Part shown: piece by piece, positions 38,496-46,637 of the stretch
How positions within the stretch are numbered: the first letter of the stretch is position 1
Layout of the letters: every line of letters starts with the position of its first letter
From: an uncultured Clostridia bacterium
Lineage (GTDB): Bacteria; Bacillota; Clostridia; TANB77; CAG-508
Direction: 5' to 3'
Assembly (NCBI GenBank): GCA_944392485.1
Contig: CALXWO010000011.1
Span: 1 to 55,365, forward strand
Length of the DNA stretch: 55,365 nucleotides
Notes under the pieces: model-generated
What the model was told of the DNA's origin: nothing
The model's database searches: none
The model's input: only the letters and a program-made list of their open reading frames with translations
Translations under genes and position numbers: made by a program

Positions 38496-39858
38496 TGAAA
38501 TAAAAATACATGAGCCTAGTAAAGAAATATTACAATATTGCAAAGATAATTTAACTATTAAAAATCCAGAAATACAAAAAAAACAGGCTATGGGATTTTG
38601 GACTGGTAATTTACCTAAAGAAATAAAAATGTATTCAAGAAATGCTAATAGTATAATTATTCCTTTAGGTTGTATAGATGATATATGGCAAATATATCCC
38701 AATAAAAATGATTATACTATTAATTTTGGTACCCATGAAAAATTAGAATTTCCAGAAAATAAACTTAGACCTTATGATTATCAAGAAAAAGCAATACAAG
38801 CAATGATAAAAAGTAAAAGAGGAATATTACAAGCTAAATGTGGTTCAGGAAAATCCATTATGGCTTTAGAAATAATTAGAAGAATTGGTTATAAAGCATT
38901 AATTATTTGTCATACAAAAGAACTTTTAAATCAATTTAAAGATTATTTAGTAAATGACTTTGGATTACAAAAAGGAGAATATGGAATAATAGCTAGCGGA
39001 AAAGTTGAAATAGGTTCTTTAGTTACAATAGCTTTAAGACAAACTTTAGTAAATATTGATTTATTAAAATATAAATTTGAATGGGGAACTATTATTGTGG
39101 ATGAATGTCACAACATTGCAGGAAATGTCGCTTATATTTCACAATATCAAAAAATACTTTCTAATTTAGCTTCTCAATATAGATATGGTTTATCAGCAAC
39201 ACCTTTTAGAGCAGACGGTTTAACAAAATGTATGTATTCAATTATTAATAAAGTAAAATATACAATTGAAGAAAATGAAATTGCAGATAAAATAATAAAA
39301 GCAAAAGTACAACCTATTTATACTGATTTTGAAATTCCTGAATTTGCAAAATATACAGATGGAACTTTAGATTATGTTAAATTACCAACGGCATTGGCAG
39401 AAGATAAAAACAGAAATAAGCTGATATTAGATTTATTAAAAGAAAACAAAAATAATTATTGCATTATACTTTCTGATAGATTAGTCGGATTGCAATTGCT
39501 TCATGAGCAATTAGGAGAAGGACTTATAATTGACGGTTCTAAAAACACAAAAAAAGCTAAACAAGAAAGAGAAGAAGCAATAGAAAAAATGAGGAACAAA
39601 GAAGAACATTATTTATTTGCCACATTACAACTAGCAAGAGAAGGTCTTGACATAAAGCCATTAAACAGACTATTTCTAATTGCACCAACTAAAAACAAAG
39701 CTGTTTTAATTCAAGCAGTTGGAAGAGTAGAAAGAAAAGATGAAGGCAAAGAAGCACCAATAGTTTATGATTTTGTTGACCAAGACATATATTATCAAAA
39801 AGCATTTAAACAAAGAAGAACTATTTATAAGAAAAATGGAAATGCAATATTGACATAG
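38476..39858 (+). CDS. SF2 DNA helicase, UvsW-like (460 aa)
   Basis: Walker A QAKCGSGKSIMALEIIRRIG, DEAH-type box IIVDECHNIAG, motif III GLSATPFRADG, and motif VI QAVGRVERKDEGK near the C-terminus. The Q-like RPYDYQEKAIQAM precedes. Resembles phage SF2 helicases (UvsW/Rad25 group) for recombination and replication restart. Confidence 0.88.
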   Translation: MKIYIDSEIKIHEPSKEILQYCKDNLTIKNPEIQKKQAMGFWTGNLPKEIKMYSRNANSIIIPLGCIDDIWQIYPNKNDYTINFGTHEKLEFPENKLRPYDYQEKAIQAMIKSKRGILQAKCGSGKSIMALEIIRRIGYKALIICHTKELLNQFKDYLVNDFGLQKGEYGIIASGKVEIGSLVTIALRQTLVNIDLLKYKFEWGTIIVDECHNIAGNVAYISQYQKILSNLASQYRYGLSATPFRADGLTKCMYSIINKVKYTIEENEIADKIIKAKVQPIYTDFEIPEFAKYTDGTLDYVKLPTALAEDKNRNKLILDLLKENKNNYCIILSDRLVGLQLLHEQLGEGLIIDGSKNTKKAKQEREEAIEKMRNKEEHYLFATLQLAREGLDIKPLNRLFLIAPTKNKAVLIQAVGRVERKDEGKEAPIVYDFVDQDIYYQKAFKQRRTIYKKNGNAILT

Positions 39859-39878
39859 TTTCAATTTGATGTTATAAT
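39850..39878 (+). promoter_or_regulatory. Promoter TTGACA-17-TATAAT within helicase stop
   Basis: A perfect consensus promoter overlapping the last codons of the helicase gene, 32 bases ahead of the ATG at 39910. Confidence 0.88.
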
Positions 39879-39909
39879 AATTGAAGTCAGTTCAAGAAAG
39901 GAGAAAATC

Positions 39910-40368
39910 ATGTTTTCAGAAGATGAAAAAAAAGCTATTAAAAAAATAGAAGAATTTAGAGATTATTATGCTAGAGAAGATATACATAAAGAAAACTTTA
40001 ATAGTAATGAAAATTATGAGAAAGCATTAAGTGAAACTAAACAACTAAAAAAATATTTTGAAACAGTTTTAAATCTTGTCACCAAGTTAGAAAAAGGCAA
40101 TAAAAAATTAAAAGATAATAATAAAAGTTTATTAAAAAAATTAAGAAATATAATTAAAGAAGTTAAAAAACTTACAAAATATGCTTTATATAAAAAAGAA
40201 TTTACAAATCTAAATAAAATTATAAAAGAAAAAGATAAGCAAATAGATTTAATGGCAGAAGTAATGTTTAAAAATAATACAGCCCAATTGATAATCGAAT
40301 ATGGAATTGAAAATAAAGAACAGATTATTAAAGAATTTGAAAAACTAGTAAAAGAGAAAGGAGAATAA
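39910..40368 (+). CDS. Coiled-coil protein (152 aa), paralogue of 32315-32782
   Basis: Shares the long basic coiled coil and the LNKIIKEKDKQIDLMAEV segment with the protein at 32315 but lacks its cysteine tail. AAAGGAGAAAATC precedes the ATG. Function unknown. Confidence 0.65.
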   Translation: MFSEDEKKAIKKIEEFRDYYAREDIHKENFNSNENYEKALSETKQLKKYFETVLNLVTKLEKGNKKLKDNNKSLLKKLRNIIKEVKKLTKYALYKKEFTNLNKIIKEKDKQIDLMAEVMFKNNTAQLIIEYGIENKEQIIKEFEKLVKEKGE

Positions 40369-40369
40369 T

Positions 40370-40564
40370 ATGTATAAGTTAAAAGAAAAATTACCAATTC
40401 AAAATCAAAAGGAGTTTGCAGAGAAGATAGGAATATCACAAGAGTATCTTTCAAAGATACAAAATGAAAAATTAGATTGTGGAAAAACAACAGCTTATGC
40501 AATTACTAAAGCTTTTGATAAAGATTTAGAAATATTAGATTTGTTTGAAAGAGTTGAAGAATAA
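40370..40564 (+). CDS. XRE-like helix-turn-helix protein (64 aa)
   Basis: QKEFAEKIGISQEYLSKIQN is a clear Cro/CI HTH with almost no other domain. Driven by the promoter at 39850. Overlaps the primase gene by one base. Cro-like regulator. Confidence 0.75.
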   Translation: MYKLKEKLPIQNQKEFAEKIGISQEYLSKIQNEKLDCGKTTAYAITKAFDKDLEILDLFERVEE

Positions 40565-41058
40565 TGAAAGAACAAATATTAAGTATTATCTCTATGCGAG
40601 ATATTGCAGATAAATATGGATATAAAATAAAAAATAATATGATTTGCTGCCCATTTCATAATGATAAAACAGCAAGTATGAAAATATATGATAAATCATT
40701 TTATTGTTTTGGATGTAATAAAACTGGAGATTTAATACAATTTGTAGAATATTTATTTAATTTAAATTTTAAAGAAGCAATGCAAAAAATTAATTTAGAC
40801 TTTAATTTAAATTTATCAAGTAATATTAAGATTGATTATGATAAAATAAAAAGCATACAAGAAGAAAAGCAAAGAAAAGAAAAACAAAAAAATATTATTT
40901 TTCAGCAAAAATGTGACATTTTATTATCATATAATAGATATATAAAATACTTTTCTAAAAGAATAAATAAAAATAATTGGGAAAATTATACTCATATAAT
41001 TGCTTTTCTAAAAGATAAGGCAGAAATGCTTGAATTTGAACTTGATAATATGTATTAA
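40564..41058 (+). CDS. CHC2 zinc-finger primase domain protein (164 aa)
   Basis: CCPFHNDKTASMKIY and YCFGCNKTGDLIQFVEYLF form the DnaG-type CHC2 zinc finger, which recognises template start sites. No TOPRIM catalytic domain follows, so this is a stand-alone zinc domain that must act with another catalytic subunit. Last plus-strand gene. Confidence 0.82.
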   Translation: MKEQILSIISMRDIADKYGYKIKNNMICCPFHNDKTASMKIYDKSFYCFGCNKTGDLIQFVEYLFNLNFKEAMQKINLDFNLNLSSNIKIDYDKIKSIQEEKQRKEKQKNIIFQQKCDILLSYNRYIKYFSKRINKNNWENYTHIIAFLKDKAEMLEFELDNMY

Positions 41059-41059
41059 A

Positions 41060-41106
41060 AAAATAGCAGAAGTTTTGTATATTTAAAATACAACTTTCTG
41101 CTATTT
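41060..41106. terminator. Bidirectional terminator at the convergence point
   Basis: AAAATAGCAGAA pairs with TTCTGCTATTTT, with an inner TTGTAT/ATACAA pairing. Runs of A and T flank both sides, so it ends the early plus-strand and late minus-strand transcripts. Confidence 0.8.
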
Positions 41107-41161
41107 TGGCTTATAAAAAAACAAGTAAATATATTATATAATATTTATTTATTAAAGTCAA

Positions 41162-41235
41162 TGGAGTACCGTATAGGATTTGAACCTATGTTGAAAGTTT
41201 TGCAGACTTTTACCTAACCACTCGGACAACGGTAC
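41162..41235 (-). tRNA. tRNA-Cys (GCA), 74 nt
   Basis: Acceptor GTACCGT/ACGGTAC, anticodon stem AAAGT/ACTTT with loop CTGCAAA (anticodon GCA), T arm ATAGG-TTCAAAT-CCTAT, T73 and encoded CCA. It is the last item before the convergent terminator. The phage has several Cys-rich late proteins. Confidence 0.92.
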
Positions 41236-41257
41236 ATATAAGGCAGCCTACTATACC

Positions 41258-41452
41258 TTAGGTTTTTAGTAATTTTATTATTTCTTCATTTTGTTTTATT
41301 ATTTTTTCTAAGTATTCTTTATTTTGTTTTTGTAATTCTTGAAATATTATATCATTGCTTATTTGTTTAACATTCATATCAAAATCTGCTAGTTGACAAA
41401 TATTAGAAATTAAACTTAATAAGAAATATGGATTATAAATGTCATTTTCCAT
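41258..41452 (-). CDS. Hypothetical protein (64 aa)
   Basis: N-terminal MENDIYNPYFLLSLISNICQ and a C-terminal coiled coil (QKQNKEYLEKIIKQNEEIIK). It follows the HNH gene by one base and resembles short accessory proteins of late gut-phage regions. Function unknown. Confidence 0.6.
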   Translation of the reverse strand: MENDIYNPYFLLSLISNICQLADFDMNVKQISNDIIFQELQKQNKEYLEKIIKQNEEIIKLLKT

Positions 41453-41453
41453 A

Positions 41454-41939
41454 TTATTTATATACCTTTCTATATAACCCTTTTGTTGGTATTGTTAAAG
41501 CTTGTTCTATGGTCCATCCACGATTTAACCTATCATTAAATGTTGTTTGACTTATTTTATATAAATCGCACCATTGTTTTGCTGTTTTAGTTTCATTATT
41601 AAAAGTTATATAACGACTATTTCTTCTATGATTGGATTGTTCTTTTGGTGTTGACCATTTACAGTTAGATGGTTCATAATTACCATTCAAATTTATTCTG
41701 TCTAATGTTAAACCATCTTTATACCCATTTTCTATTGCCCAATTGTAAAATCTAACAAATCCTTCTATACCAATCCATTCATTACATACTGTTATTCCTC
41801 TGCCACCATAATTTTTATAACCATTTGTTGATTTATAATTACATCTACAATACATACTATGCCATATTCGATGTAGTCTTGTATGGCTTAAGCTATGCTT
41901 TTCAGCATTTTTGTTTCCAATTTTAAATCCTCTTTCCAT
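41454..41939 (-). CDS. HNH homing endonuclease (161 aa)
   Basis: ATG 41939 behind TGGAGGTTTTT. Core YKNYGGRGITVCNEW, then LTLDRINLNGNYEPSNCKW and a C-terminal DNA-binding tail (AKQWCDLYKISQTTFNDRL). Lacks the zinc module of its paralogues. Own promoter at 42061-42089 and a long structured leader. Confidence 0.85.
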   Translation of the reverse strand: MERGFKIGNKNAEKHSLSHTRLHRIWHSMYCRCNYKSTNGYKNYGGRGITVCNEWIGIEGFVRFYNWAIENGYKDGLTLDRINLNGNYEPSNCKWSTPKEQSNHRRNSRYITFNNETKTAKQWCDLYKISQTTFNDRLNRGWTIEQALTIPTKGLYRKVYK

Positions 41940-41954
41940 AAAAACCTCCAAAAA

Positions 41955-42055
41955 AAGGACTTATATATGTATGTTATAATTATAGGATTATTGTCGAGAT
42001 AAGCCCTATAAATAAAGAACATACATATATAAATCCTTTAAATCTCATCTCGACA
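41955..42055 (-). promoter_or_regulatory. HNH leader with two interleaved inverted repeats
   Basis: In RNA order: a (TGTCGAGAT, 42055-42047), b (42038-42018), a' (ATCTCGACA, 42000-41992), b' (41975-41955). a/a' pair 9/9; b/b' are 21-base arms pairing at 20 of 21 positions. Because the pairs interleave, the two hairpins exclude each other or form a pseudoknot. b' ends seven bases before the HNH ribosome site. This looks like a switch controlling endonuclease translation. Confidence 0.6.
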
Positions 42056-42060
42056 TCTAA

Positions 42061-42089
42061 ATTATAGCATTTTTTGCTTATTTAGTCAA
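42061..42089 (-). promoter_or_regulatory. Promoter TTGACT-17-TATAAT of the HNH cassette
   Basis: Strong boxes with a TGC before TATAAT (extended -10). The predicted start is at or next to the first base of the GTCGAGAT stem of the leader. It overlaps the end of the upstream gene. Confidence 0.8.
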
Positions 42090-42442
42090 TCTATAATCCA
42101 TACATATTCTGCTGTTCTATTAGAACAATCAAAAGTGTCATAAATTATTCCATATTTTGAACAAGTTATATGACCTTTCATTGTTATTAGTAATATATAA
42201 TCTGAATATCTTTTTGAAATATTTCCAACAGTACCTCTTACATAAGGTATTCTTTTATATCTTTCATCTAAATATTTAATTATAAAATTTCTATCATCTA
42301 CCATAGTGCCTTCTGCTTGTGCAATATCACTTAAATGTTCATAAACATAATCCCAACTTTTACCTGTGGCACATGAAATTGACCTTATAGTACAATCGGA
42401 AATATTTTTTCCTAAAACATTTGCATTATAATATTTATACAT
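42086..42442 (-). CDS. Papain-like cysteine protease-fold protein (118 aa)
   Basis: SDCTIRSISCATGKSWDYVY has the catalytic-type Cys followed by a helix; KGHITCSKYGIIYDTFDCSN supplies His and Asp. The C-H-D order matches a small phage family of papain-like fold proteins of unknown target. It may cleave a phage or host peptide; substrate unknown. Confidence 0.65.
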   Translation of the reverse strand: MYKYYNANVLGKNISDCTIRSISCATGKSWDYVYEHLSDIAQAEGTMVDDRNFIIKYLDERYKRIPYVRGTVGNISKRYSDYILLITMKGHITCSKYGIIYDTFDCSNRTAEYVWIID

Positions 42443-42444
42443 AA

Positions 42445-42987
42445 TTACATCTCACTTATTTTTCTAGCATATTTCTTTATTAGTTGCATTTCTTCCTCAG
42501 AAGAAGCATCGCTTTCAAGCATTTGCATAAATTGAACTACTGATTTAAGCATATAATCTAAGCTTTTCATAGTATCTTCTTTTGCTCCGTAGTTTCCTCT
42601 GTCATATTCTTCACGGCTTTCAGAATAATCACCATACATTTCTCTCATATCGTCAATCATTTCTTCGCCTCTGTAATTACCTCTTGCCATGTATCTGCCT
42701 CTGCTGTCTCTTCCTCTTCTTCCATAATTACCATATTCTTCTCTATCGTAGTCATCTCTACCATAGTTAGTATTATATCTCATTTTAATACCCTCCTTCT
42801 TAAATTTCCAATATTCTTCATTTTCAATATCTTTATGAATATCTATTAATTTATATAGATAATCAACATTATCTAATTGAATGCCAACATCAATTATTTG
42901 TTTTATTTTATCTTCAACTTTATTTTTAACTTTTTCATTTAACTTTATATTTTGCTCTTGATTGTTTATTTTGTTTTCCTCTTCCAT
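42445..42987 (-). CDS. Arg/Gly/Tyr-rich late protein (180 aa)
   Basis: ATG 42987 behind AGGAGGTGTCAATA. N-terminal 55 residues helical and charged, a middle low-complexity part (YGRRGRDSRGRYMARGNYRG), and a helical end (LDYMLKSVVQFMQMLESDAS). The pattern recurs in late regions of Clostridia phages and prophages. RGG-type middle suggests RNA or protein contacts; not proven. Confidence 0.6.
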   Translation of the reverse strand: MEEENKINNQEQNIKLNEKVKNKVEDKIKQIIDVGIQLDNVDYLYKLIDIHKDIENEEYWKFKKEGIKMRYNTNYGRDDYDREEYGNYGRRGRDSRGRYMARGNYRGEEMIDDMREMYGDYSESREEYDRGNYGAKEDTMKSLDYMLKSVVQFMQMLESDASSEEEMQLIKKYARKISEM

Positions 42988-43007
42988 TATTGACACCTCC
43001 TAATAAA

Positions 43008-43439
43008 TTAACTGGGAGTATTACTTGCTGGTGTAGCAGGTGTAGTGGTTGTAGGAATAGGTATACTTTGTATTGTTGTTGTTGAATTACTTGGTAAACA
43101 ACAATTACCTATATACTTAAATACACCAGTATTTACTGCTGTACTTACTTTAGTTTTATATTTTCTTCTAGTCCTAATTTGTGAAGCTAAAATTGGAGTA
43201 CAATCACAATTTACAAAAGGATATTGTGTTGCACCGCCACCTATAGAAAATACTACAGGAGCATTAATAGTAGCACTTGATGGAATACTTTGAGCAAATA
43301 CAATACAATATGTACAACAGTTTCCATAACTTCCGGCTGGTAAATCTACAATTACTGTATTTGTAGTTGCATCAAAGTTAATTGCTTGTGATATAATTAA
43401 ATTTTTACATAATGAGCAATTATTTATACAATTAGACAT
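43008..43439 (-). CDS. Cysteine-rich late protein (143 aa)
   Basis: Begins MSNCINNCSLCKNLI with several Cys, then a beta-rich domain and a Thr/Pro-rich tail. Nine or more cysteines without signal peptide. Possibly a virion surface or spore-coat-like protein. AAGGAGGGAAAAA precedes the ATG. Confidence 0.6.
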   Translation of the reverse strand: MSNCINNCSLCKNLIISQAINFDATTNTVIVDLPAGSYGNCCTYCIVFAQSIPSSATINAPVVFSIGGGATQYPFVNCDCTPILASQIRTRRKYKTKVSTAVNTGVFKYIGNCCLPSNSTTTIQSIPIPTTTTPATPASNTPS

Positions 43440-43462
43440 TTTTTTCCCTCCTTTAAAATAAG

Positions 43463-43488
43463 AGGTAGTATGATTTACTACCTCTTGA
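43463..43488 (-). terminator. Hairpin between Cys-rich genes
   Basis: AAGAGGTAGTA pairs with TACTACCTCTT around AATCA on the minus strand, followed by ATTTT. A strong stem with a weak U-run; partial terminator or mRNA stabiliser. Confidence 0.6.
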
Positions 43489-43529
43489 ATAAATCACACT
43501 TTTTATAGTGAGTGGACTACACTTATTTA

Positions 43530-44411
43530 TTAGCAACAGCTGTTACATCCACAACCATTGTTATATCCAAATCCTGTTACATTATAATTATAGCAACAAT
43601 TTGGGTTTGGTACAATAAAAGCGGGAACGGGGCAATCATTTCCTGTTCTTCTTATTATTTCAGCAGTATTTGCATCCATTCTAGCTTGTAATACAGCGTT
43701 TTGGTTAGCTTGTGAAGCAGCTAATCTTAATGAATTAATTTCATTTTGTTGAGCTTGGATTTGAGCATTTTTATCTTCAATTCTGTTAGCAACTATTTCG
43801 TCATGTAATGCTCTATAGTTAGCATTTTGATTATCTATAATATCTCTAGTATTTAAGCACATAGCATTTTGTAATGTGTTTGTATTCATAGCCATATTAT
43901 AGTTTATACCGTCAATGCCTCTATTTACCTGACAACAGCAGTCAGATATTTGTTGACGGACGTCACAACAGCAACTAGCTAATGAAGCAGATAAGCCTTG
44001 TACTCCAAGCCTTGTTTCATATCCATTAGTTGTAATAGCATTATTTACTCCACTAAAGCCCTGACATAATGTATTTTGAACATTAGCAAATCCATTTGTC
44101 ATAGTGTTATTTAAAGCAAATGTACTATCACAAATACCATTAGATATACTATCTAATTTTCTATCTACTTGTGCAAAATCTGAAGCTAGAACATATCCGT
44201 CTGTAACTCCTCCAGTAGAACCTCCGAAGCCACTTCCATAGCCTCCTCCAAATCCACCGAAGCCTCTGCCCCAGCCACCTAGTGCGAATATTAGAAATAG
44301 TACAATCCACCAAGCGTTTCCGTCACCGAAACCGTCATTTGAATTATTTCTTCCGCAATTGTTTAACAAAGCTACATCAGAAGCACTTAAAGCTCCATCA
44401 CCATAATTCAT
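43530..44411 (-). CDS. Gly-rich membrane/Cys-rich late protein (293 aa)
   Basis: Residues 33-50 form a hydrophobic segment (WWIVLFLIFALGG), followed by a Gly/Phe-rich linker, helical repeats with CCCDVRQQISDCCC, a coiled coil, and a Cys-rich end. This type is seen beside lysis or tail modules of gut Firmicutes phages; role unknown. AAAGGAGGAAAAAGTT precedes the ATG. Confidence 0.65.
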   Translation of the reverse strand: MNYGDGALSASDVALLNNCGRNNSNDGFGDGNAWWIVLFLIFALGGWGRGFGGFGGGYGSGFGGSTGGVTDGYVLASDFAQVDRKLDSISNGICDSTFALNNTMTNGFANVQNTLCQGFSGVNNAITTNGYETRLGVQGLSASLASCCCDVRQQISDCCCQVNRGIDGINYNMAMNTNTLQNAMCLNTRDIIDNQNANYRALHDEIVANRIEDKNAQIQAQQNEINSLRLAASQANQNAVLQARMDANTAEIIRRTGNDCPVPAFIVPNPNCCYNYNVTGFGYNNGCGCNSCC

Positions 44412-44461
44412 AACTTTTTCCTCCTTTTTTTAAATTTATTTATTATTGTTATTATAATAAC

Positions 44462-44689
44462 CTATCTAAATTTTTTTCTAAATTCAGCAAATTCTTTATC
44501 AAAATCTCTACCTTGTTCTTTAAATAAATTTCTAGCAAAGTTTTCAACTCCTTTAGAATCGCCTTCTTTAGCTTTTTCTATTAAATTATTAAATACTGGA
44601 TTAGAATTATTTTTCATAACATTTCCTAATATTTGTTGAGGGTTCATTCCTTTTCCAATAAATCCTTTTATCATCTCTATTGGATTCAT
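44462..44689 (-). CDS. Hypothetical protein (75 aa)
   Basis: Helical protein with MNPIEMIKGFIGKGMNPQQI and LIEKAKEGDSKGVENFARN; an identical layout appears in small late gut-phage proteins. AGGAGGAATAAATT precedes the ATG. Unknown role. Confidence 0.65.
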   Translation of the reverse strand: MNPIEMIKGFIGKGMNPQQILGNVMKNNSNPVFNNLIEKAKEGDSKGVENFARNLFKEQGRDFDKEFAEFRKKFR

Positions 44690-44701
44690 AATTTATTCCT
44701 C

Positions 44702-45166
44702 CTATTTCTTTATATTATCAGTTAATAATTTTACTTGTTTTTTTATTGTTCTAACATCTTCTTTTAATTCTTCTATTTCTTCATTATCAAAGTCAATATC
44801 TTTTATTGCTTTATCTAATTCTTCAGGTGTAACATATTTTATTTGTTTTTCTAAATCAGTATTTTCGCTAGGTTTATATATTAATGTTTTACTTGTTCCA
44901 TCTTGTTGTAATTGTTTTGTAACAATTGCTGTTCCATCTACAAGTGGAAAATAGCTTATACTTCCATCTAGTGGAATGTCCATTGCTTTTACTACGTCAA
45001 TACTGTCAACAGTTTTACCTTGCAACCCTTGTAATTGAACTGGTTGTGGTTGATATGTTTGCATTTGTGGTTGTTGCATTTGTGGTTGCACCTGTTGATT
45101 TGTAAATCCTTGATATGTATTATATCTTGGAATTTGTGGCTGCATATAATTATTATAATTAAACAT
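44702..45166 (-). CDS. Gln/Pro-rich late protein (154 aa)
   Basis: N-terminal 45 residues are Gln/Pro repeats (QPQMQQPQMQTYQPQ). A structured part follows (SISYFPLVDGTAIVTKQLQQ), then a coiled coil. AGGAGGGAATT precedes the ATG. Likely virion-associated; not recognised. Confidence 0.6.
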   Translation of the reverse strand: MFNYNNYMQPQIPRYNTYQGFTNQQVQPQMQQPQMQTYQPQPVQLQGLQGKTVDSIDVVKAMDIPLDGSISYFPLVDGTAIVTKQLQQDGTSKTLIYKPSENTDLEKQIKYVTPEELDKAIKDIDFDNEEIEELKEDVRTIKKQVKLLTDNIKK

Positions 45167-45251
45167 AATTCCCTCCTAAAATAGAAAAAAGTTAGAAAAA
45201 AATTGAAAAGAAAATCTTATACAACTTACTTCTAACTCCTTTCTTACCTAA

Positions 45252-45290
45252 TAAAAAATAGGCAACCTTTTTATCAGTTACCTACTCAAG
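45252..45290 (-). terminator. Leader terminator ahead of accessory late genes
   Basis: In minus-strand sense GTAGGTAAC pairs with GGTTGCCTAT and is followed by six T. A second small hairpin (GGTAAT/ATTACC) lies before it. It sits inside the untranslated stretch 45167-45399 before the gene at 45166, so attenuation is possible. Confidence 0.6.
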
Positions 45291-45368
45291 AAAAGGTAAT
45301 AATAGGCGATTACCTTAACTCTATTTATATTATATTATTTTTTCTATAACAATGTTAGGGTTCCTATA

Positions 45369-45392
45369 AATAAAAAATACCCTATTAAAAGG
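45369..45392 (-). terminator. Terminator of the Agr-like cassette
   Basis: TACCCT-TTTAAT-AGGGTA followed by six T, immediately after the stop of the AgrB-like gene. Confidence 0.85.
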
Positions 45393-45399
45393 GTACTAA

Positions 45400-45984
45400 T
45401 TACTTATTTATTGGTGGTAAATTTAAAGGTCTTTCTAATACAGAATATATTGTAGCACATTCTCTTTTAGTTATTGTATTATCATCAAAACCTTTAATTT
45501 CTGCTATTTCTTGATAAGTTTTATTTTCTCTAAAATAGAGTTTAAATATATCGTATCTTATTGGATAATTCTTTCTCCAATACTCTTCATGCTCTAATAT
45601 TATAGAATTATTAGGAGATATTGCTATTAAATCTTTTAAAGCATCATATTTACTAGCTTTTCCACTCCATAAAAACATATCTTTTATATTTGACCTTCCC
45701 GTCATTATAAAAGCACTAAATATAGTAAATAATATTGATATTTTTAAATCTATTTTTAATATCAGAAATAGACTTAACAATATCAATAAGCTCCATACTA
45801 AACATCTATACCATGCTTTAAAATGTAGCGATTTACCGAAAAATCCTCTGCTTATCATAAAACATAACATTACTATAATTATATTATTAATCTCTAATCC
45901 TAACATTCTGCCTACTAAGAATATTAAGATTGTTTCTGCAACATTAAATATTAATGTGCTTATAATTCGTTTGTATCTCTCCAT
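45400..45984 (-). CDS. AgrB-like membrane protease fused to a helix-turn-helix (194 aa)
   Basis: Residues 1-100 are membrane helices. Between them lies KSLHFKAWYRCLVWS, a His and Cys seven residues apart, the same spacing as the catalytic His/Cys pair of AgrB, which trims and cyclises a signal peptide. The C-terminal 60 residues (YDIFKLYFRENKTYQEIAEI then DDNTITKRECATIYSVLER) look like a sigma-region-4-type HTH. A membrane processing enzyme joined to a DNA-binding domain is unusual. AAGGAGAAAATA precedes the ATG; a tiny peptide gene lies just upstream. Confidence 0.65.
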   Translation of the reverse strand: MERYKRIISTLIFNVAETILIFLVGRMLGLEINNIIIVMLCFMISRGFFGKSLHFKAWYRCLVWSLLILLSLFLILKIDLKISILFTIFSAFIMTGRSNIKDMFLWSGKASKYDALKDLIAISPNNSIILEHEEYWRKNYPIRYDIFKLYFRENKTYQEIAEIKGFDDNTITKRECATIYSVLERPLNLPPINK

Positions 45985-46009
45985 TATTTTCTCCTTACGA
46001 ATTATTATT

Positions 46010-46057
46010 CTCCATCCTTTGGGTCATAAATCCAAAACCAACTATCCCACATACTAA
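46010..46057 (-). CDS. 15-residue AgrD-like peptide
   Basis: ATG at 46054 region behind GAGGTGTTAGT encodes MWDSWFWIYDPKDGE and stop, 26 bases ahead of the AgrB-like start. S-W-F-W-I could form a five-residue lactone ring (Ser instead of Cys), similar to Trp/Phe-rich Clostridial Agr signals, and the acidic tail YDPKDGE resembles the part AgrB removes. There is no N-terminal leader helix, unlike known AgrD, so it may instead be a linear peptide or a chance frame. Confidence 0.5.
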
Positions 46058-46061
46058 CACC

Positions 46062-46607
46062 TCATTTCATTAATGAATTATAATATATAGCATATATCAT
46101 ACCTAAATTAATAAAATAAAACATTAAATTGAAAATAACTATGTTTAAACTTCTAAAGGTAGTAGATTTTATCTTTTTCTTATTTTTATCGTTTCTATTC
46201 CATATTGTTTTATATATAATTTGTATTTTATTTAATTTATTTCTAAATAAAAATATAAAAATAAATATTATGATTCTATTTACCAAAGAATATAATATTG
46301 GGTTATCTTTAAATATTAATACACAAGGAATACTCGTTATTATTAATATTATACTAGCTATTGCAAAGGTAAAAATGTCTGTAATTTGTGACTTTTCCTT
46401 ATATAATATTTTTAGTGTCAAAAAAGTAGTTACAATGTAACCAATTTGGAATAACCAACTATATTGAAAACTATATTTTAATAATAAATATTCTACTACC
46501 ATTAATATGGTAAATAAAACTTTCTTTTCTTTTAATCCTTTTGCATATATCATAAACAAAGAAAAGAATATTGCTTCAGGTATTTGTCCGATTATTAGTT
46601 CTAACAT
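46062..46607 (-). CDS. AgrC sensor-like membrane protein without kinase (181 aa)
   Basis: ATG 46607 behind GGAGAGGATGGAG; longer frames lack a site. Five or six hydrophobic helices fill the first 150 residues, ending in a short basic tail (WNRNDKNKKKIKSTTF) and one further helix. This is the size of the AgrC input domain, with no histidine kinase part. Next to the peptide and AgrB-like genes it would be the receptor or a membrane partner; sequence alone does not prove that. Confidence 0.55.
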   Translation of the reverse strand: MLELIIGQIPEAIFFSLFMIYAKGLKEKKVLFTILMVVEYLLLKYSFQYSWLFQIGYIVTTFLTLKILYKEKSQITDIFTFAIASIILIITSIPCVLIFKDNPILYSLVNRIIIFIFIFLFRNKLNKIQIIYKTIWNRNDKNKKKIKSTTFRSLNIVIFNLMFYFINLGMIYAIYYNSLMK

Positions 46608-46637
46608 TTTCTCCATCCTCTCCATTATAAAAAGTAA

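Noticed and set aside
41162..41235. tRNA-Cys as an attachment site with an integrated element
   Set aside because: No integrase gene and no second copy of the tRNA 3' end in the window.
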